Below are positions 17,237 to 24,840 of a stretch of 34,116 nucleotides of DNA, piece by piece (positions within the stretch are counted from its first letter, which is position 1; every line of letters starts with the position of its first letter). Under the pieces are notes generated by a model. That model searched no databases, was not told where the DNA came from, and saw nothing but the letters and a program-made list of their open reading frames with translations. This stretch comes from Paludibacteraceae bacterium (lineage in GTDB: Bacteria > Bacteroidota > Bacteroidia > Bacteroidales > Paludibacteraceae): the NCBI GenBank assembly GCA_024401565.1, contig JAKSKU010000024.1, forward strand, positions 1 to 34,116, read 5' to 3'. Both the position numbers and the translations under genes were made by a program.

Positions 17237-18289
17237 ATGAATAAACGTACAATAACTACATTGTGTTCTGTCTCGGGTATATTCTTGGCAACAGCGCTAC
17301 TGGTAGGTAACGTCTACAAGAAAAGCTTGAGCAGACCTCCTATACGCCACGCAGAAATTCCCGATTCCACCCTTGACTTTCTAAGAGGAATCATCCGTAT
17401 GGGAGGCCACATGGCTGGCGTCAAAGTTGAAATCGACGGACCTTTTGACTGGGAAAACGAAAAAGACTTGGGCAACACCGAAGAGGATTGGGCTAAAGAG
17501 GAAGACGATTTCTTTATCGTCTACTACAAAAAAGATAAAGACGCGGTATGGCAAGGACATGCCTTGAACACACTAAAGGCCGCCAACGGCAACATCACAC
17601 CGCTTATCAAGCTAATGGGCAAGTACTACTACCCTAGCGATGCAAACGGAAGAAAACTGCCTATTTATCTGACAACTTCAGTGGAGCAATATGGAGAAGT
17701 CGCTAGCAAACTTTTAGGTGGTCCTTACGATTCAGGCTCATCAATCGGTGTGACGATATCACAGGTGGGAAGAGCAGGCTGTAAGGCGTCTATTGTGCTT
17801 CACCCTATTTGCTTCGTCGACCCGCCAAGAAGCCACAACGGCTATGTGTCGGTGCTGATGCATGAGATGAACCACTACACATTCATGTCGAACATCGATA
17901 TCGGCAAGAATGTCAGCTTCAGGAACTGGGAGATTGAGGGTATTGCAGACTACTGTTCCAACAATTTCATCGAGGATGTACATACGATCACAGATGAAAG
18001 CCGTATCTCATACATAGACAAAGACTGTAATCTATTGGAAGATTTCGACTCACCTGGCTCTGAGTATTGGGCAGGAGAATCATACTTCAGATTTATGGTT
18101 GAGGAACGAGGAGAGAAATTCCTGAAAGAATTCCTTCAAAAGGCATACGTGACAAAAGTGGAGAACACTTTCGCCCAAATGGATCTCAACCCAAGCAAAG
18201 AGCATACCAACTGGGTTGAAAACTTGAAAAAGAAGTCAGAAAAGCAAAAAGAAGAGTTTTTGTCACAGTTGCAAAACATGTCTAATTAG
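17237..18289 (+). CDS. Signal-anchored gluzincin-like metallopeptidase
   Basis: Last gene of the operon, 2 nt after the upstream stop. The 350-aa product begins MNKRT followed by one hydrophobic helix (about 8-26), a signal anchor or signal peptide, so the rest is predicted periplasmic. The zinc motif is HEMNH (His209, Glu210, His213) followed 20 residues later by Glu234 in the WEIEGIADY context. This is the gluzincin arrangement (HExxH then EGxAxY) seen in peptidase MA/M1-like enzymes, although this protein is much shorter than M1 aminopeptidases. Conserved zinc ligands and catalytic Glu suggest activity. Substrate unknown; the operon context suggests processing or turnover of a periplasmic component such as the vWA protein, which is inference. 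Confidence 0.8.
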   Translation: MNKRTITTLCSVSGIFLATALLVGNVYKKSLSRPPIRHAEIPDSTLDFLRGIIRMGGHMAGVKVEIDGPFDWENEKDLGNTEEDWAKEEDDFFIVYYKKDKDAVWQGHALNTLKAANGNITPLIKLMGKYYYPSDANGRKLPIYLTTSVEQYGEVASKLLGGPYDSGSSIGVTISQVGRAGCKASIVLHPICFVDPPRSHNGYVSVLMHEMNHYTFMSNIDIGKNVSFRNWEIEGIADYCSNNFIEDVHTITDESRISYIDKDCNLLEDFDSPGSEYWAGESYFRFMVEERGEKFLKEFLQKAYVTKVENTFAQMDLNPSKEHTNWVENLKKKSEKQKEEFLSQLQNMSN

Positions 18290-18450
18290 ACAGAATTGAA
18301 TAACTCGAGAAGAGCGGGAGAAATTAGCCTTCTATAGAATAAAAATGGAGATTATATAGCAGTTGCCCCAAATGAGCGTATAAATAAAAAGCGTGTGTTG
18401 GACAACTCGTGTATAATTACTATAAAAATTCTGGATGGATGTTTATCAAT
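18290..18450. other. Non-coding spacer after the operon
   Basis: No credible gene. The stretch around 18391-18412 (GCGTGTGTTGGACAACTCGT) resembles the first bases of the dispersed repeat at 30546 (GCGTGTTTGTCCAACTCGT), so it may be a small repeat fragment. Confidence 0.4.
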
Positions 18451-18483
18451 AAAAGCCGTCGACTGTGGTTGACGGCTTTTTTC
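18451..18483 (+). terminator. Intrinsic terminator of the vWA/tubulin-like operon
   Basis: GCCGTCGAC pairs with GTTGACGGC around a TGTG loop, extended by AAA/TTT, and followed by TTTTTT. It is about 160 nt downstream of the last gene. Confidence 0.88.
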
Positions 18484-18505
18484 ATACGCATTGTCTCGTT
18501 CTCTG

Positions 18506-18547
18506 GTAAACATCCAACTAGATATTTTTTCAAAGTTGGATGTTTAC
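18506..18547. repeat. 13-bp perfect inverted repeat
   Basis: GTAAACATCCAAC (18506-18518) and GTTGGATGTTTAC (18535-18547) are exact inverse complements with a 16-nt spacer. No T-run follows closely on either strand, so it is not a typical terminator. A related direct copy of TGGATGTTTA lies near 18436. Function unknown. Confidence 0.75.
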
Positions 18548-18616
18548 GTTCATTTCAAAATTAAATTATTTAGATGGAACAAACAATAGTACATCACTAT
18601 TTGACTGAAAAATAAG

Positions 18617-18647
18617 TCCCAAATTCGAATTAATCGGATTTGGGACA
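18617..18647 (-). terminator. Terminator of the Sel1/LRR gene
   Basis: GTCCCAAAT and ATTTGGGAC form a 9-bp stem, with CGA/TCG inside. On the minus strand the hairpin is followed by a T-rich stretch (TTATTTTTC) and lies 34 nt after the stop of the minus-strand gene. Confidence 0.7.
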
Positions 18648-18680
18648 AAATTTATTCATTAAAATGTAGATACGATTGGA

Positions 18681-20840
18681 CTATTCCTCGTCTTCGTCAA
18701 ACACTTCTTCATCATCACTATCCTCGTCAGAGTATCCTTCGTCATCAAAATAGAAGTCGACATATTTCTTCTCACTGAAATTAAAATTAATGACGGTACC
18801 TTCACTTATATTTAATTTATCACTATCTGAAAGGCACTCTCCTTCAACAAATAATTGAACTTTGCCTTCACACGGCACGCCGATACAAAGGTTCTTGAAA
18901 ATATATTCGTCGGAAAGGTCGTCTTCGTCAAAATCGTTTATAATTTCACCTCCATCGCAACAACTGTAATTAAGCGCATCATCCACAAGATTTTCGTCTT
19001 TTCCATCGAATTCAGTGCACAACCACAGTAGTTGTTCTACTTCTTGTTCGTTCAACTTGTCTTCACCTTTTCCATAACGGGTGATCTTTAATTTTTCCCA
19101 CTCTCCGAACATTCTCACATAGGCGTTGTCTCCCACATGCCATTCATATTCTGTCAGTTGTTGTTTTGCGGCAGCATCGCCTTGCGCAGCAAGTTTAGTG
19201 ATTTTTTCGATGTCAATTCTCTTTTCCTGATCGCCGTCAGGCTCATTTAAAGAATCACAATCATTGAAACAACCTTCACCTAATGTAATGGAATCAGACA
19301 GATTGATAGATGTCAAAGACTTACAATTCATGAAACAGATTATTCCTATAGTCGTGATAGTGTTGGGCAAAACGATACTTGTCAAAGACTTACATGCATA
19401 GAAACACCCACTAGGCAAAGAACTGATTGAATTTGGCAACTTGATATCAGTTAAAGACTCACAGTTATCGAAACAATGAGCCCCTAAAGACGTGATAGAA
19501 TCTGGCAAAATGATACTTGTCAAGGACCTGCAGTCCACAAAGCAGTAACCTCCCAATGATGTGAGCGAATTTGGCAACTTTACCTCTGTTAAAGATTTGC
19601 AACTATTGAAACAGTTTTCACCTAACTCCTTGATAGAATCAGGCAGAGAGATACTCTTCAAAGAATTACATTCACAGAAACAAGACTCTCCTATGAATGT
19701 GAGCGAGTTAGGTAGATTGACGCTTGTTAATTTCCTACATTTGTAGAAGCAACTCTTTCCAATTGACGTGATTGAATCAGGAAGGTTTACCTTTTCTAAC
19801 TCTTTACACTCATAAAAACACATATCAGGTAGTTCGACAATCGTATTCGGAAGAGTTATACTGGTCATATCAGATCCCTTTGACAATCCGTGAAAAGCAA
19901 AGCGATCTAACGCTGTCACCTTATATTTCTTCCCCTTAACAGCAATCTCTTCAGGAATAACCACATCATTCATTCCTCCATAATATTTTATCACTTTACA
20001 GGTATACCTAGAGGTGATCTCATATTTTACCTGGTCAATAACAATGTCATCTTCAAATGCCTTATTGAGCCATTTATGGTACAGTTCACTGTTTTTCTCA
20101 ACACCATTTCCACAATGATAGCAGTCTGCTACAACCTTACAAGCTTCGGTATGTCCTTGTTCTGCGGCTTTAAGGTACCATTTAAACGCCAAGTCGTAGT
20201 TTTCAGGAGTACCATAACCAAAACGATAGCAGCCTCCCAATTCATATTGTCCTTCAGCATCTCCTTGTTCTGCAGCCTTGGCGTACCATCCCAATGCTTT
20301 TTCTAAATCTTTTTCAACACATTTGCCATATCGGTAGCAATTGGCCAAACTGCATTGAGCTGACGCGTAGCCTCGTTCCGCACTTTTAGTATAGCATTCT
20401 ATGGCTTTCTCATCATCTTGATCTACGCAATCACCATTTTCATAACAGACACCTATTATGCGAGTAGACTCGTCATCGCCTAGTTCTGAGGCTTTACTCC
20501 ATAGTTCAAAAGCTTTCTTTAAGTCTTCTTCTACACCTTCACCATCATAGTATAAGAAACCTAAGTTGCGCATAGCTTTCGCATTTCCTTGTTCAGCAGC
20601 CTTGGTGTACCATTCCAACGCTTTCGCTAAATCATTAGCATCGTCATAACAGTACCCTATACGTCTGTTTATCTCAGAGTCGTTCTGATCAACCAATTTC
20701 AGGTAAAGTTCAAGGGCTTTCCCATAATCTTGTTCTACACCTTCTCCATAATAATAACAGTCTGCCAATTTACGTAAAGCAACGACGTCGCCCTGTTCGG
20801 CGTTTTTTGTAAGTTCTTTGATGTTAATTTGATTTTCCAT
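18681..20840 (-). CDS. Sel1-repeat / BspA-type leucine-rich-repeat fusion protein
   Basis: The 719-aa protein has three parts. Residues about 5-265 hold about seven Sel1 (TPR-like) repeats with the pattern A..GxAxAxxxLGxxYxxGxGVxxD, which mediate protein contacts. Residues about 300-540 hold about ten BspA-type (LRR_5) repeats of 23 residues with the pattern SLTSIxLPDSITSLGxxCFxxC. The last 170 residues include one more Sel1-like start, a beta-rich region and a strongly acidic tail (DDEEVFDEDEE). No signal peptide, so a cytoplasmic scaffold or adaptor is more likely than the surface adhesin role of classical BspA proteins. It stands alone, with its own promoter and terminator, convergent with the vWA/tubulin operon. 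The tandem 69-bp coding repeats invite expansion and contraction. Function unknown. Confidence 0.85.
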   Translation of the reverse strand: MENQINIKELTKNAEQGDVVALRKLADCYYYGEGVEQDYGKALELYLKLVDQNDSEINRRIGYCYDDANDLAKALEWYTKAAEQGNAKAMRNLGFLYYDGEGVEEDLKKAFELWSKASELGDDESTRIIGVCYENGDCVDQDDEKAIECYTKSAERGYASAQCSLANCYRYGKCVEKDLEKALGWYAKAAEQGDAEGQYELGGCYRFGYGTPENYDLAFKWYLKAAEQGHTEACKVVADCYHCGNGVEKNSELYHKWLNKAFEDDIVIDQVKYEITSRYTCKVIKYYGGMNDVVIPEEIAVKGKKYKVTALDRFAFHGLSKGSDMTSITLPNTIVELPDMCFYECKELEKVNLPDSITSIGKSCFYKCRKLTSVNLPNSLTFIGESCFCECNSLKSISLPDSIKELGENCFNSCKSLTEVKLPNSLTSLGGYCFVDCRSLTSIILPDSITSLGAHCFDNCESLTDIKLPNSISSLPSGCFYACKSLTSIVLPNTITTIGIICFMNCKSLTSINLSDSITLGEGCFNDCDSLNEPDGDQEKRIDIEKITKLAAQGDAAAKQQLTEYEWHVGDNAYVRMFGEWEKLKITRYGKGEDKLNEQEVEQLLWLCTEFDGKDENLVDDALNYSCCDGGEIINDFDEDDLSDEYIFKNLCIGVPCEGKVQLFVEGECLSDSDKLNISEGTVINFNFSEKKYVDFYFDDEGYSDEDSDDEEVFDEDEE

Positions 20841-20890
20841 TTTGTGTATATCATTTTTTCGGTTAACATCTATATTATTAATTATATCTG

Positions 20891-20922
20891 CAAATATAGC
20901 CTAAAAAACGCTATAAAACAAT
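20891..20922 (-). promoter_or_regulatory. Promoter of the Sel1/LRR gene, abutting a MITE-like element
   Basis: On the minus strand TATATTTG (20891-20898) fits the -7 consensus exactly and ATTG (20919-20922) lies 20 nt upstream as an imperfect -33. The MITE-like element begins only 2 nt further upstream, so nothing of the original region beyond -33 remains adjacent. Confidence 0.6.
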
Positions 20923-20924
20923 AA

Positions 20925-21113
20925 GAGGGTGTATCAAAATGTTAACCCAAGTTTTTCGAGCTTACATTTTGTCACTTTTTATATGAATAAAGCCGTTTCA
21001 GAACTTAAAAATTACAGTTAAGTCTCTGAAACGGCTATATTTTTGGCGAAATTAAAAATCAACTTACATTTTGATAGTTTGATTTTTTATAAATTGAGTT
21101 TTGATACACCCTC
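20925..21113. mobile_element. 189-bp MITE-like element with 15-bp terminal inverted repeats
   Basis: GAGGGTGTATCAAAA (20925-20939) and its exact inverse complement TTTTGATACACCCTC (21099-21113) bound a non-coding segment. Inside is a long hairpin, AGCCGTTTCAGA (20991-21002) with TCTGAAACGGCT (21025-21036), extended by ACTTAA/TTAAGT. No ORF of useful size lies within. This is the structure of a miniature inverted-repeat element, mobilised in trans by a full-length insertion sequence with the same ends. No clear target duplication is visible. Confidence 0.78.
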
Positions 21114-21123
21114 CTAAACCATT

Positions 21124-21313
21124 CTAAATTTCATTGATTCTGTCTGGTGTCAGTTTTTCGTAGTCTCCATAGTCATTGGTTAAGGCCTCCAAGACCTTGA
21201 CGAAATAGTCCCTTGGAGACACGCCGTTTAACTTGCATGTCTCCACCAAAGTGTAAACGGACGGATTGACCGTTCAGATAACGCGTTGTCAATATCGTAG
21301 TTGACGTTGACTA
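21124..21313 (-). pseudogene. IS66-family transposase remnant (C-terminal, collapsed)
   Basis: On the minus strand one frame reads YDIDNALSERSIRPFT (21250-21296), the IS66 IDNxxxERxIRPF motif. One base shifted, the next frame reads SVYTLVETCKLNGVSP and continues to ERINEI-like end and a stop at 21124-21126, the IS66 C-terminal LxETxKLNG motif. About 25 residues normally found between the two motifs are missing, and the join lies at a shared GTTTACACTTTG, suggesting an internal deletion. The N-terminal 400 or so residues are absent. The fragment abuts the stop codon of the adjacent gene. Confidence 0.82.
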
Positions 21314-21976
21314 TCAATCATCGTGATGATGATGATGGTGATGCGAGCCACCGCCTGAGCTTGGTCTCTGTTTATAAGTTATGTGGTACGAGTAAAGCAA
21401 GATGGCAGTCTTACCGTCTGGCATTATTTCCAACTTGAAATTTCGATAATCATACTTATAATCAGGTTCGTCATCTGACACGTCGGGTTTTACCATATCT
21501 ATCCAAGAGCTATCCTCTTCTGGATCAACCACTTCAGACATCTCCTCAAACACAATAGGGAATAAAAGCACACTGCCGTCTATTCTTGACACACCGCTAG
21601 GATCCATCTTTTCTAGCTTGGCGTTGTCAATGGGTTCTTCAAACTCAATAACCCATTTGTCATATTCCTGAGATTCTCTTTCATACGTCTTTACATTGAA
21701 CTTAGGCAAAACAAGAACTCCCGCTTCATTTTCAGCCAAGAATTTACGGACGTACGATTCTTGTGTCCTTTCTTTTTGGAATTCATCGCTAACATGATCA
21801 ATACAAGACACGCAACCTTTGAATAAAGCGAACGGGAGAATTGCCATTATCAAAAAGGTTATCCCCATTTTATTCTTTGAAACGTCTTTATGAAATATCT
21901 TGACTATTAAGAATTTGATAATAGCAAACGCAACGACTAAGAGTATTAAATAGACTAGGTAAAAGGCCATTCCCAT
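21314..21976 (-). CDS. Small membrane protein with His-rich C-terminus, unknown function
   Basis: Not recognised. The 220-aa product has two N-terminal hydrophobic segments (about 4-25 and 38-58), then a soluble acidic region with beta character, ending in a Ser/Gly linker and seven consecutive histidines plus DD. The tail could bind divalent metals. It follows the DUF456 gene on the same strand with a 27-nt gap, so the two are probably co-transcribed. The IS66 remnant begins exactly at its 3' end; the reading frame could therefore have been altered at the C-terminus, although the tail itself shows no IS66 similarity. Confidence 0.7.
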   Translation of the reverse strand: MGMAFYLVYLILLVVAFAIIKFLIVKIFHKDVSKNKMGITFLIMAILPFALFKGCVSCIDHVSDEFQKERTQESYVRKFLAENEAGVLVLPKFNVKTYERESQEYDKWVIEFEEPIDNAKLEKMDPSGVSRIDGSVLLFPIVFEEMSEVVDPEEDSSWIDMVKPDVSDDEPDYKYDYRNFKLEIMPDGKTAILLYSYHITYKQRPSSGGGSHHHHHHHDD

Positions 21977-22003
21977 ATCTATAAAAATTTCTAATGTTAA
22001 TAA

Positions 22004-22510
22004 TCAGTTTTTCACCATATCCAAGCCGAAAGCTATCAATCTCCATCCGCAGTACACGCCCAAGACAAACTTTACCGTCGTCGCAATAATAAATCCAATT
22101 AGGTTACCCATACCTGATTTAACCGCCACGTCATTGCTTTGTCCCGCAATATACTCTCCGATTATCGCTCCCAAAAACATACATATGATTGTAGACGTAC
22201 CGGGAGGCAACGGCAAAGGCAAGAAGAATCCAGCCAACAGGCCGACTATACTACCCTTCACTCCAGCGGAAGTGCCTCCAAACTTTTTTGTCGTCCACAT
22301 AGGCAGAAAGAAATCCACCGCAAAAGTCGCGGCCACAAGTATGAAAATGACAAAAAGCTCCAGATTCGACATGTTTACGTCGGCACAAAAACGAGCGATC
22401 AGCATCGCCACAAGATACAAAGGAGTGCCAGGCATTCCTGGAATCACACTTCCCAAAAGGCCAAGCCCAACCAAAATAAGACACAATACTAAAATCATTC
22501 CTATCTCCAT
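22004..22510 (-). CDS. DUF456 family membrane protein
   Basis: About 168 aa with five or six hydrophobic segments and the DUF456 pattern GLLGSVIPGMPGTPL near the start and FLPLPLPPGTSTIICMFLGAIIGEY in two glycine-rich helices (quoted in part). The family is widespread and uncharacterised, integral to the inner membrane. An upstream in-frame ATG at 22549 exists, but a CAATTTTG -7-like element (22538-22545, minus strand) puts transcription start near 22531, so MEIGMIL at 22510 is the preferred start. Divergent from sufB. Confidence 0.82.
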   Translation of the reverse strand: MEIGMILVLCLILVGLGLLGSVIPGMPGTPLYLVAMLIARFCADVNMSNLELFVIFILVAATFAVDFFLPMWTTKKFGGTSAGVKGSIVGLLAGFFLPLPLPPGTSTIICMFLGAIIGEYIAGQSNDVAVKSGMGNLIGFIIATTVKFVLGVYCGWRLIAFGLDMVKN

Positions 22511-22537
22511 AAGCTCTATCTTTATAAGTTTATAACG

Positions 22538-22545
22538 CAAAATTG
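22538..22545 (-). promoter_or_regulatory. -7-like element of the DUF456 gene
   Basis: CAATTTTG on the minus strand differs from TAnnTTTG only at the first base. No -33 is convincing. It bears on the choice of start codon at 22510. Confidence 0.35.
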
Positions 22546-22590
22546 GCAAAAAATCATTGTCTATCTCTAAAACTAACCCACTAATTTTAT

Positions 22591-22598
22591 TAATTTTG
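22591..22598 (+). promoter_or_regulatory. -7 element (TAATTTTG) of sufBCD
   Basis: Exact TAnnTTTG match 23 nt upstream of the sufB ATG. No clear -33 or recognisable IscR/Fur-type operator is visible in the 70-nt intergenic space. Confidence 0.5.
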
Positions 22599-22620
22599 CA
22601 AAAATATGTAAAACGACTCT

Positions 22621-24057
22621 ATGGATAATATAGTAGATAAAGTCACCACTGAAGATTATAAATACGGTTTTACCACCGATATCGAGACCGAGGTCATACC
22701 CAAAGGTCTCAACGAAGATATAGTCCGTCTTATCTCAAAAAAGAAAAATGAGCCCGACTGGATGCTTGAGTTCCGTCTTGAAGCCTTCCGTCACTGGCAG
22801 ACGCTTACTGTGCCAACTTGGCCTCATCTTTCCATCCCAGAAATCGATTTTCAAGACATTTACTATTACGCCGCTCCTAAAAAAGAATCTGAAGGGGCAG
22901 AAAACAAGGAGATAGATCCTGAGCTTCTTAAGACTTTCGACAAACTTGGCATTCCTCTACACGAACAGAAGGCCCTTTCAGGCATGGCTGTAGACGCGGT
23001 GATGGATAGTGTCTCTGTCAAGACTACCCAACAGGAGGCTTTGGCAGAACTTGGCATCATCTTCTGCTCGATCGGAGAGGCAGTGCAGAATTATCCGGAG
23101 CTTGTACGCAAGTATCTTGGCACAGTTGTCAGTCATACAGACAATTTCTACGCCGCTCTTAACTCAGCTGTGTTCAGCGACGGCACTTTCGTATATATAC
23201 CCAAGGGCGTCCGTTGCCCTATGGAGCTTTCTACATATTTCCGTATCAATGCAAAAGGCACTGGTCAGTTTGAGCGTACACTGATCGTTGTCGACGACGA
23301 CAGCTACGTCTCTTACCTTGAAGGATGCTCCGCTCCAATGCGCGACGAAAACCAGCTGCATGCGGCAATCGTTGAGCTTATAGCTTTAGAGAATTCAGAA
23401 ATCAAGTATTCGACTGTTCAGAACTGGTATCCTGGAGACAAGGAAGGCAAGGGAGGTATCTACAACTTCGTTACAAAAAGAGCTCTTTGCAAAGGAGCTA
23501 ACTCAAAAGTTTCTTGGACACAGGTGGAGACTGGTTCCGCCATCACTTGGAAATATCCGAGCTGTGTGCTTATGGGCGACAACTCCGTAGGCGAGTTCTA
23601 CTCTGTGGCGGTGACAAACAACTACCAGCAGGCCGATACAGGAACAAAAATGATACACATCGGCAAAAACACTCGTTCGCATATCGTATCGAAGGGTATC
23701 TCAGCCGGACACAGCCAGAACAGCTACCGCGGACTGGTGAAGGTGGTGGAGAACGCCACAAATGCGAGAAACTTCTCTCAATGCGACAGCCTTTTGCTTG
23801 GCGACAAGTGCGGCGCGCACACATTCCCATACATGGAGGTAAGAAACGAGAGCGCAGTGGTGGAGCACGAGGCCACAACATCAAAAATCAGTGAAGACCA
23901 GGTGTTCTACTGCAACCAAAGAGGAATAAAAACAGAAGACGCTATCGCCCTTATCGTAGGTGGATATGCGAAAGAGGTGATCAGCAAACTGCCAATGGAG
24001 TTTGCGGTTGAAGCAAAAAATCTTTTAAGCATTTCATTGGAAGGAAGCGTCGGATAA
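22621..24057 (+). CDS. sufB: Fe-S cluster assembly protein SufB
   Basis: Scaffold subunit of the SufBCD complex, on which Fe-S clusters are built in the cytoplasm. The 478-aa length is typical. Recognisable motifs include the central SufB core [16 protein letters not shown] (in part), [26 protein letters not shown], the [15 protein letters not shown] stretch, and the C-terminal region with [19 protein letters not shown] and GGYAKEV. ATG at 22621 is preceded by the promoter. First gene of a sufB-sufC-sufD operon; sufC starts 18 nt after its stop. Confidence 0.96.
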   Translation: MDNIVDKVTTEDYKYGFTTDIETEVIPKGLNEDIVRLISKKKNEPDWMLEFRLEAFRHWQTLTVPTWPHLSIPEIDFQDIYYYAAPKKESEGAENKEIDPELLKTFDKLGIPLHEQKALSGMAVDAVMDSVSVKTTQQEALAELGIIFCSIGEAVQNYPELVRKYLGTVVSHTDNFYAALNSAVFSDGTFVYIPKGVRCPMELSTYFRINAKGTGQFERTLIVVDDDSYVSYLEGCSAPMRDENQLHAAIVELIALENSEIKYSTVQNWYPGDKEGKGGIYNFVTKRALCKGANSKVSWTQVETGSAITWKYPSCVLMGDNSVGEFYSVAVTNNYQQADTGTKMIHIGKNTRSHIVSKGISAGHSQNSYRGLVKVVENATNARNFSQCDSLLLGDKCGAHTFPYMEVRNESAVVEHEATTSKISEDQVFYCNQRGIKTEDAIALIVGGYAKEVISKLPMEFAVEAKNLLSISLEGSVG

Positions 24058-24075
24058 TCAATAAAACAAAGAATT

Positions 24076-24837
24076 ATGTTACTAGAAATAAAAAATTTAC
24101 ACGCTATAATCAAGAGCAACGGCAAAGAGATTCTAAAAGGTATCAATTTGACCATCAATCCAGGTGAGGTTCATGCTATCATGGGGCCAAACGGTTCTGG
24201 CAAGAGCACACTGTCTTCTGTGTTGGCTGGAAATCCAAGCTACGAGGTGACAGAGGGAGAGGTGATCTTCAACGGCAAAAACCTTCTTGAGTTGTCTCCA
24301 GAAGACAGAAGCCACGAAGGATTGTTCTTGAGTTTCCAGTACCCAGTGGAGATTCCTGGAGTGAGCATGTCCAACTTCATGCGCGCGGCAATCAACGAGC
24401 ACCGCAAATACAAAGGTCTTGAGGCACTTTCAGCATCAGATTTCTTGAAGTTGATGCGTGAGAAGCAGGAGTACGTTGAGCTAAACAACAAGCTTGCAGG
24501 CCGTTCGGTGAACGAAGGATTCTCAGGCGGAGAGAAAAAGCGCAACGAGATTTTCCAGATGGCAATGTTGGAGCCAAAATTGTCTATTCTTGACGAGACA
24601 GACTCTGGTCTTGATATCGACGCACTACGCATCGTGGCAGGCGGTGTCAACAAGTTGAAGAATGCAGAGAACGCAAGCATCGTCATCACACACTACCAGC
24701 GTCTGCTTGACTATATCGTGCCAGACTTCGTGCATGTGCTATACAAAGGAAAGATTGTGAAGAGCGCAGGCAAGGAATTGGCTCTTGAGCTAGAGGAGAA
24801 GGGTTACGACTGGATTAAAAAAGAGTTAGGAGAATAA
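24076..24837 (+). CDS. sufC: Fe-S cluster assembly ATPase SufC
   Basis: ABC-type ATPase that drives conformational change in the SufBCD scaffold; not a transporter. The 253-aa protein has Walker A GPNGSGKST (37-45), a Q-loop FQYPVEIPG, the signature FSGGEKKRNE, Walker B with the SufC hallmark ILDETDSGLDIDAL, and the H-loop ITHYQRLL. Only 3 nt separate its stop from sufD. Confidence 0.96.
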   Translation: MLLEIKNLHAIIKSNGKEILKGINLTINPGEVHAIMGPNGSGKSTLSSVLAGNPSYEVTEGEVIFNGKNLLELSPEDRSHEGLFLSFQYPVEIPGVSMSNFMRAAINEHRKYKGLEALSASDFLKLMREKQEYVELNNKLAGRSVNEGFSGGEKKRNEIFQMAMLEPKLSILDETDSGLDIDALRIVAGGVNKLKNAENASIVITHYQRLLDYIVPDFVHVLYKGKIVKSAGKELALELEEKGYDWIKKELGE

Positions 24838-24840
24838 TCT

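Noticed and set aside
18355-18375. CAGTTGCCCCA shared between 18360 and 29020
   Set aside because: Only about 11 bases match, with unrelated flanks; chance is sufficient.
19250-19900. Regularly spaced repeats of about 69 bp that could suggest a CRISPR array
   Set aside because: They are in-frame coding repeats (23-residue LRR units) of the minus-strand gene, with no unique spacers.
20925-21313. MITE and IS66 fragment as parts of one element
   Set aside because: The terminal repeats bound only 20925-21113; the IS66 fragment lies outside and the ends are not recognisably those of IS66.
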